64,000 nt of DNA from Rubrivivax benzoatilyticus JA2 = ATCC BAA-35. Lineage in GTDB: Bacteria > Pseudomonadota > Gammaproteobacteria > Burkholderiales > Burkholderiaceae_C. The notes below the pieces were generated by a model that worked only from the letters and a program-made list of their open reading frames with translations, was not told the DNA's origin and did not search any database. This document shows positions 58,838 to 64,000 of the stretch, in pieces; position 1 is the stretch's first letter; every line of letters begins with the position of its first letter. The stretch spans positions 1 through 64,000 of the forward strand of contig NZ_AEWG01000113.1 of the NCBI RefSeq assembly GCF_000190375.1. The letters run 5' to 3'. A program made the position numbers and the translations under genes.

Positions 58838-58978
58838 CGTCGAAGGTCTCGCTCGGCTGGAGTTGTGTGGTTATGGCCCGACGGACCGGAAGCTGCGCTT
58901 CGTACTGACGGCCCGCCAACGTCGGGCTCCGTCCTGGTCCTGCCCGGGCGGGCCGACGGGAGCTACTCCCCTTCGGTT
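58838..58978 (-). ncRNA. yybP-ykoY manganese riboswitch
   Basis: On the minus strand the leader begins CCGAAGGGGAGTAGCTCCC. It later has GTTGGCGGGCCGTCAGTACG and ends GCCGAGCGAGACCTTCG, the conserved blocks of the yybP-ykoY family (GGGGAGUAG at the 5' end, the AUAC-type loop, and GCGAGACCUU at the 3' end). It lies about 60 bases before a TerC-family gene, the classic target. TATCAT (58985-58990, minus) is a fitting -10. A CGCCGC-GAAA-GCGGCG hairpin (58814-58829) follows the aptamer and could control translation; no T-run supports termination. Confidence 0.88.
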
Positions 58979-59026
58979 GCAGGGATGATAACCACTCCCC
59001 CCGGGGCGCCGGGTACGTGAGGACAC

Positions 59027-59722
59027 TTACTCCGCGGCGCGGCGGGCAGCGGCACGCCGCTGCAGCAGCGTGCCCAGGCCGACGACGAGCGCGGCGCCGA
59101 GCGCGCCGACGGTGTTGATCAGCGCGTGCGGCAGCTCGCCGAAGCGCTCGACGACAGCCGGATCGGTCATCAGCATCTCGCCGGCGAGGAAACCGAGCAG
59201 CGCGGCGCCTGCGGTGACGATCAGCGGGTAGCGCTCCATCACGCGCAGCAGCAGCGTGCTGCCGAAGATGATCAACGGGATGCTGACCGCCAGCCCGATG
59301 ACCAGCAGCGGCACGTCGCCGTTGGCAGCGGCGGCAACCGCCAGCACGTTGTCCAGGCTCATCACCAGGTCGGCGACGAGGATGGTGCGGATGGCGGAGA
59401 GGATGTTGCCCTGGCCCTCGTTGGCGCCCTGATCGCCACCCTCGTCGTCCTCGAGCAGCAGATCCACGCCGATGTAGAGCAGGGCCAGCGCGCCGACGAT
59501 CTTCAGGAACGGCAGTTGCAGCAGCCGTGCGGCGACGATGGTCAGCACGATGCGCATCACGATCGCCGCCGCGCTGCCCCAGAAGATCGCCTTCTTCTGC
59601 TGATGCGCCGGCAGGGCGCGCGCGGCGAGCGCGATGACCACCGCGTTGTCGCCGGACAGCAGCACGTTGACCCAGATGATCGAGCCCAGTGCGGCCCAGA
59701 AGGCCGCCGTCGTGATTTCCAT
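59027..59722 (-). CDS. TerC-family membrane protein (second copy)
   Basis: A 231-residue paralogue of the 58078-58779 product with the same layout: LLSGDNAVVIALAARALPA and VMSLDNVLAVAAAANGDV, about seven helices. An acidic cytoplasmic insert LEDDEGGDQGANEGQG (about 92-107) sets it apart. No riboswitch precedes it; instead a GCCCGGCG hairpin lies 22 bases upstream. In Burkholderiales a terC gene normally follows sucD here, so this is probably the ancestral copy and the riboswitch-controlled one the addition (inference). Confidence 0.92.
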   Translation of the reverse strand: MEITTAAFWAALGSIIWVNVLLSGDNAVVIALAARALPAHQQKKAIFWGSAAAIVMRIVLTIVAARLLQLPFLKIVGALALLYIGVDLLLEDDEGGDQGANEGQGNILSAIRTILVADLVMSLDNVLAVAAAANGDVPLLVIGLAVSIPLIIFGSTLLLRVMERYPLIVTAGAALLGFLAGEMLMTDPAVVERFGELPHALINTVGALGAALVVGLGTLLQRRAAARRAAE

Positions 59723-59743
59723 GACACCCCGTGTTATGCGTAT

Positions 59744-59768
59744 GCCCGGCGCTGGAACGACGCCGGGC
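59744..59768. terminator. GC hairpin in the terC leader region
   Basis: GCCCGGCG pairs with CGCCGGGC around a 9-base loop, followed on the plus strand by TTTGTT. No plus-strand gene enters from the left, so it may be a 5' leader structure of the minus-strand terC gene or a terminator of antisense transcription. Confidence 0.4.
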
Positions 59769-59850
59769 TTTGTTGGCGTTCAGTGTAGGCAGCGTGCGAA
59801 CGTGCCCGGTGCGTGGAACTACGCACGGTCGCGCGGCGCCTGAAACACCG

Positions 59851-59871
59851 AGGCCCGGACGTGCCGGGCCT
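59851..59871. terminator. Hairpin downstream of sucD
   Basis: AGGCCCGG and CCGGGCCT form a perfect 8-bp stem with a 5-base loop, 24 bases after the sucD stop. On the minus strand a weak T-rich stretch (GGTGTTTC) follows. It is the probable end of the sucCD transcript. Confidence 0.6.
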
Positions 59872-59894
59872 TGTTCAGTGGCGGCGCGTGCCGC

Positions 59895-60788
59895 TCAGAT
59901 CAGCTTCTGCAGCAGCCGCCCCATCTCGGACGGGTTGCGCGTGATCGTGAAGCCGCACTCCTCCATGATCGCCAGCTTGGCATCCGCCGTGTCGGCGCCG
60001 CCGGAGATCAGCGCACCGGCGTGACCCATGCGCTTGCCCGCCGGCGCGGTGACACCGGCGATGAAGCCGACCACCGGCTTCTTCATGTGCTCCTTGCACC
60101 AGCGCGCCGCGTCGGCTTCGTCGGGGCCGCCGATCTCGCCGATCATGATCACCGCGTCGGTGTCCGGGTCCTCGTTGAACAGCCGCATCACGTCGAGGTG
60201 CTTCAGGCCGTTGATCGGGTCGCCGCCGATGCCGACTGCGCTCGATTGGCCGATGCCGAGTTCGGAGAGCTGCGCCACCGCCTCGTAGGTCAGCGTGCCC
60301 GAGCGCGACACGACACCGATGCGGCCCTTCTTGTGGATGTGGCCCGGCATGATGCCGATCTTGATCTCCTCGGGCGTGATCGTGCCCGGGCAGTTCGGCC
60401 CCAGCAGCAGCGTCTTCTTGCCACCGGCCGCTTCCTTGGCCTTCATCTTGTTGCGCACCTCGAGCATGTCCTTGATGGGGATGCCCTCGGTGATGCAGAT
60501 CGCCAGATCCAGCTCGGCCTCGACCGCTTCCCAGATCGCCGCCGCGGCACCGGCCGGCGGCACATAGATGACGCTGACGGTGGCGCCGGTCTGCGCCGCC
60601 GCTTCCTTGACGCTGGCGTAGATCGGGATGCCCTCGAAGTCCTCGCCGGCCTTCTTCGGGTTCACGCCGGCGACGAAGCAGTTCTGGCCGTTGGCGTAGT
60701 CGCGGCACATGCGGGTGTGGAACTGGCCCGTCTTGCCGGTGATGCCCTGCGTGATGACGCGGGTGTCCTTGTTGATCAGGATGCTCAT
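59895..60788 (-). CDS. sucD: Succinyl-CoA ligase subunit alpha SucD
   Basis: SucD (297 aa) binds CoA and carries the phosphohistidine of succinyl-CoA synthetase in the TCA cycle. Visible are the Rossmann start [39 protein letters not shown], the [12 protein letters not shown] loop and the active-site histidine in [19 protein letters not shown]. It is 18 bases downstream of sucC and on the same transcript. Confidence 0.97.
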   Translation of the reverse strand: MSILINKDTRVITQGITGKTGQFHTRMCRDYANGQNCFVAGVNPKKAGEDFEGIPIYASVKEAAAQTGATVSVIYVPPAGAAAAIWEAVEAELDLAICITEGIPIKDMLEVRNKMKAKEAAGGKKTLLLGPNCPGTITPEEIKIGIMPGHIHKKGRIGVVSRSGTLTYEAVAQLSELGIGQSSAVGIGGDPINGLKHLDVMRLFNEDPDTDAVIMIGEIGGPDEADAARWCKEHMKKPVVGFIAGVTAPAGKRMGHAGALISGGADTADAKLAIMEECGFTITRNPSEMGRLLQKLI

Positions 60789-60806
60789 GCGGGTGCTCTC
60801 GGCGGG

Positions 60807-61963
<1,157 letters not shown>

Positions 61964-61967
<4 letters not shown>

Positions 61968-62542
61968 TCGGGACTCCCGGAAGTGTCGAGAACCGCGCCG
62001 GGCCGACGGAACCAGCGCGGGTAATGGAGACGGGCGACCTCGCCGTCGCTGCGCAAGGCATGACAGCGGTCGAGCTGGAAGGGTTTGACGCCGCTGTCGC
62101 CGCGCGTGTCGATGACTTCGCCGGCAAAAGCCTGGATGACCGCCGTCGGCAGCACCTGGGCGAGTTCGGTGATGTGGGTGCAGCCGAGCACGCCGCCGAC
62201 CCGCTGCTGCAGCCCCTTGCGGAAGCCGCGCGCGAGGTTCAGGCCGATCAACGAGCGGTAGGCCTCGCCGTGGTCGTCGCAGTGGCCGGCGTAGGGCATC
62301 CAGCGGGTCCTGGCGCCGGCGTCGACGACGTTCAACGAGGTGTCGACGACGAGCCGGATCAGCATGTCGTGGATCGGCGTGCCGGCCGGGCGCACTTCGC
62401 CGGCCAGGCGGGCGTCGCGGGTCTTGGTGTCGACAAGCGTCGCGTCGACCTCCCACAAACCGTCGTCCCGGGCATAGACCTGCACGTCGATCTGACGACG
62501 GTGCTTGAGCTGGCGTCGGGCCGCGGCGGGAGGAAGACTCAT
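61964..62542 (-). CDS. DUF2889 protein
   Basis: A 192-residue cytoplasmic protein of unknown function. The family pattern is [20 protein letters not shown] at the start, then [37 protein letters not shown] and [20 protein letters not shown] with conserved Cys-Thr-His. The conserved position between recX and sucC in Burkholderiales supports the call. The start at 62542 is chosen over a longer frame. Confidence 0.88.
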
Positions 62543-62677
62543 GGAGGAGGACAGGGCCGGCGGCTGGCCGCTGAAAAAGCGGCGGCAATGTAGCACGCGG
62601 CGCCGCGGCCGGCAGGCGGCGGCTGGACAAGCCCTGGACGGCGCTCGGGTGCGCGCCGTCGGCGCTTCACGCGACGA

Positions 62678-63166
62678 TCAATCGAGCTCGGGATCGCCGT
62701 CATCGGCGGCGCCGATCGACGGCACGACACGGCGGATCACGTCGCCGTCGAAGCCCCGGCCGGCGAGAAAACGCATCTGCTTCGCGCGGCCGGCCGCATC
62801 GGCCGGCACGCTGCCGAAACGCCGGCGCCAGACCTCGCGCGCACGCTCCAGCTCGGTGCTGCGCGCCTGCTCCAGCGTGCTGGCGACCAGCTCGGGCGCC
62901 AGCCCCTTGGACTGCATCGTCTGGCGCAGGCGGCGGCTGCCGAAACGCGCGCCGTGCGCGAGCACCGACTCGGCGACCCGCGCCTCGCTCAACAGCCCGG
63001 CGGCCTGCAGTTCGTCGAGTGCACGCGCGATGCGCTCGGCGGCGCTGGCGTCGGGGCCGTCCTCGGCGTGGCGGGCGAGCTTGCGCTCGAGCTCGGCACG
63101 CGAATGTTCGCGCTGCGCCAGATAACGCAGCGCGCGGCCTTTCAGCGAGGGGGCGGAGAAAGCCAT
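62678..63166 (-). CDS. recX: Recombination regulatory protein RecX
   Basis: A 162-residue helical protein that caps and disassembles RecA filaments. RecX repeats are recognisable from GRALRYLAQREHSRAELERK, ELQAAGLLSEARVAESVLAH and RFGSRRLRQTMQSKGLAPEL. It lies 83 bases after recA, with two strong hairpins between them, as in other bacteria where RecX is made by limited read-through. Confidence 0.94.
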   Translation of the reverse strand: MAFSAPSLKGRALRYLAQREHSRAELERKLARHAEDGPDASAAERIARALDELQAAGLLSEARVAESVLAHGARFGSRRLRQTMQSKGLAPELVASTLEQARSTELERAREVWRRRFGSVPADAAGRAKQMRFLAGRGFDGDVIRRVVPSIGAADDGDPELD

Positions 63167-63179
63167 CGAGGTGTCGACC

Positions 63180-63240
63180 GGGCCGGGTGACGGAGCGTCA
63201 CCCGGCCCCGGAAAGCCACCGGGGCGCGCTCGCGCCCCGG
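63180..63240 (-). terminator. Two perfect hairpins between recA and recX
   Basis: A 13-bp stem with a 3-base loop (63180-63192 with 63196-63208; arm GGGCCGGGTGACG) and a 10-bp stem with a 2-base loop (63219-63228 with 63231-63240; arm CCGGGGCGCG) lie in tandem. Neither has a T-run, so they may attenuate, stall or stabilise rather than terminate fully. Confidence 0.65.
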
Positions 63241-63249
63241 CCGCCGGCC

Positions 63250-64000
<751 letters not shown>

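Noticed and set aside
58078-59722. Tellurite resistance operon
   Set aside because: TerC-family naming is historical; no terZABDE genes are present and the riboswitch points to manganese.

Overview
The window is very GC-rich and densely coded, with no rRNA, tRNA, CRISPR array, insertion sequence or integrase that I can see. Gene order points to a betaproteobacterium of the Burkholderiales, probably a Rubrivivax/Leptothrix-like genus. The pointers are SPOR protein-dsbA, lptA-lptB-rpoN, three-part pntAA-pntAB-pntB, recA-recX-DUF2889-sucC-sucD-terC and pilA-oligosaccharyltransferase-moaC-M48 protease. A BchO-like hydrolase (a family known from bacteriochlorophyll-synthesising bacteria) fits such a relative but does not prove phototrophy. 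This assignment is inference from synteny and protein resemblance.

Layout. 1-6.9 kb: envelope and thiol-redox genes (SPOR protein, DsbA, LptA, LptB), sigma-54, a THUMP-type RNA methyltransferase and a FrnE-like protein, with a repeat and palindrome cluster after rpoN. 6.9-14.4 kb, minus strand: amidase, RsmE, a hypothetical, FadD and the proton-translocating transhydrogenase. 14.5-17.7 kb, plus strand: Nudix hydrolase, an Aer-like receptor behind a sigma-28-like promoter, and CysB. 17.8-19.0 kb: an orphan AAA ATPase of different base composition. 19.7-23.8 kb: sulfate importer sbp-cysT-cysW-cysA, with a 71-bp tandem duplication between cysT and cysW and a shared 13-bp element upstream of sbp and cysT. 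24-26.5 kb: BchO-like hydrolase, histidine phosphatase and a TDT/SLAC1 transporter.

26.7-32.1 kb is the most distinctive stretch. A leftward operon encodes a periplasmic adaptor, an RND pump, a DUF2892 membrane protein and a variant CsoR/FrmR-family repressor. A perfect ATACCC-N4-GGGTAT operator lies inside its promoter. A second, similar operator precedes a neighbouring secreted-protein gene broken by a one-base frameshift. Together they look like a small self-regulated efflux regulon with an unknown signal.

32-45.6 kb: a second Nudix hydrolase, ssb, recQ, a CheB-CheR-PAS fusion with a partner PAS histidine kinase, uvrA, a hypothetical, a histone-tail/SWIB protein and a small membrane protein. 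45.6-53.9 kb: a BepA-like M48 protease, moaC, and a likely pilin-glycosylation or glycan cluster (PglL/Wzy-like ligase, SMR-like flippase, GT-C enzyme, GT2) next to pilA, which has a near-consensus sigma-54 promoter. 53.9-57.5 kb: a cAMP phosphodiesterase-like MBL protein and an FHA/PP2C/Ser-Thr kinase signalling module. 57.6-59.7 kb: two TerC-family proteins separated by a yybP-ykoY (Mn2+) riboswitch. 59.9-64 kb: sucD, sucC, DUF2889, recX and the 3' part of recA, all leftward. No gene-free stretch exceeds 300 bases.
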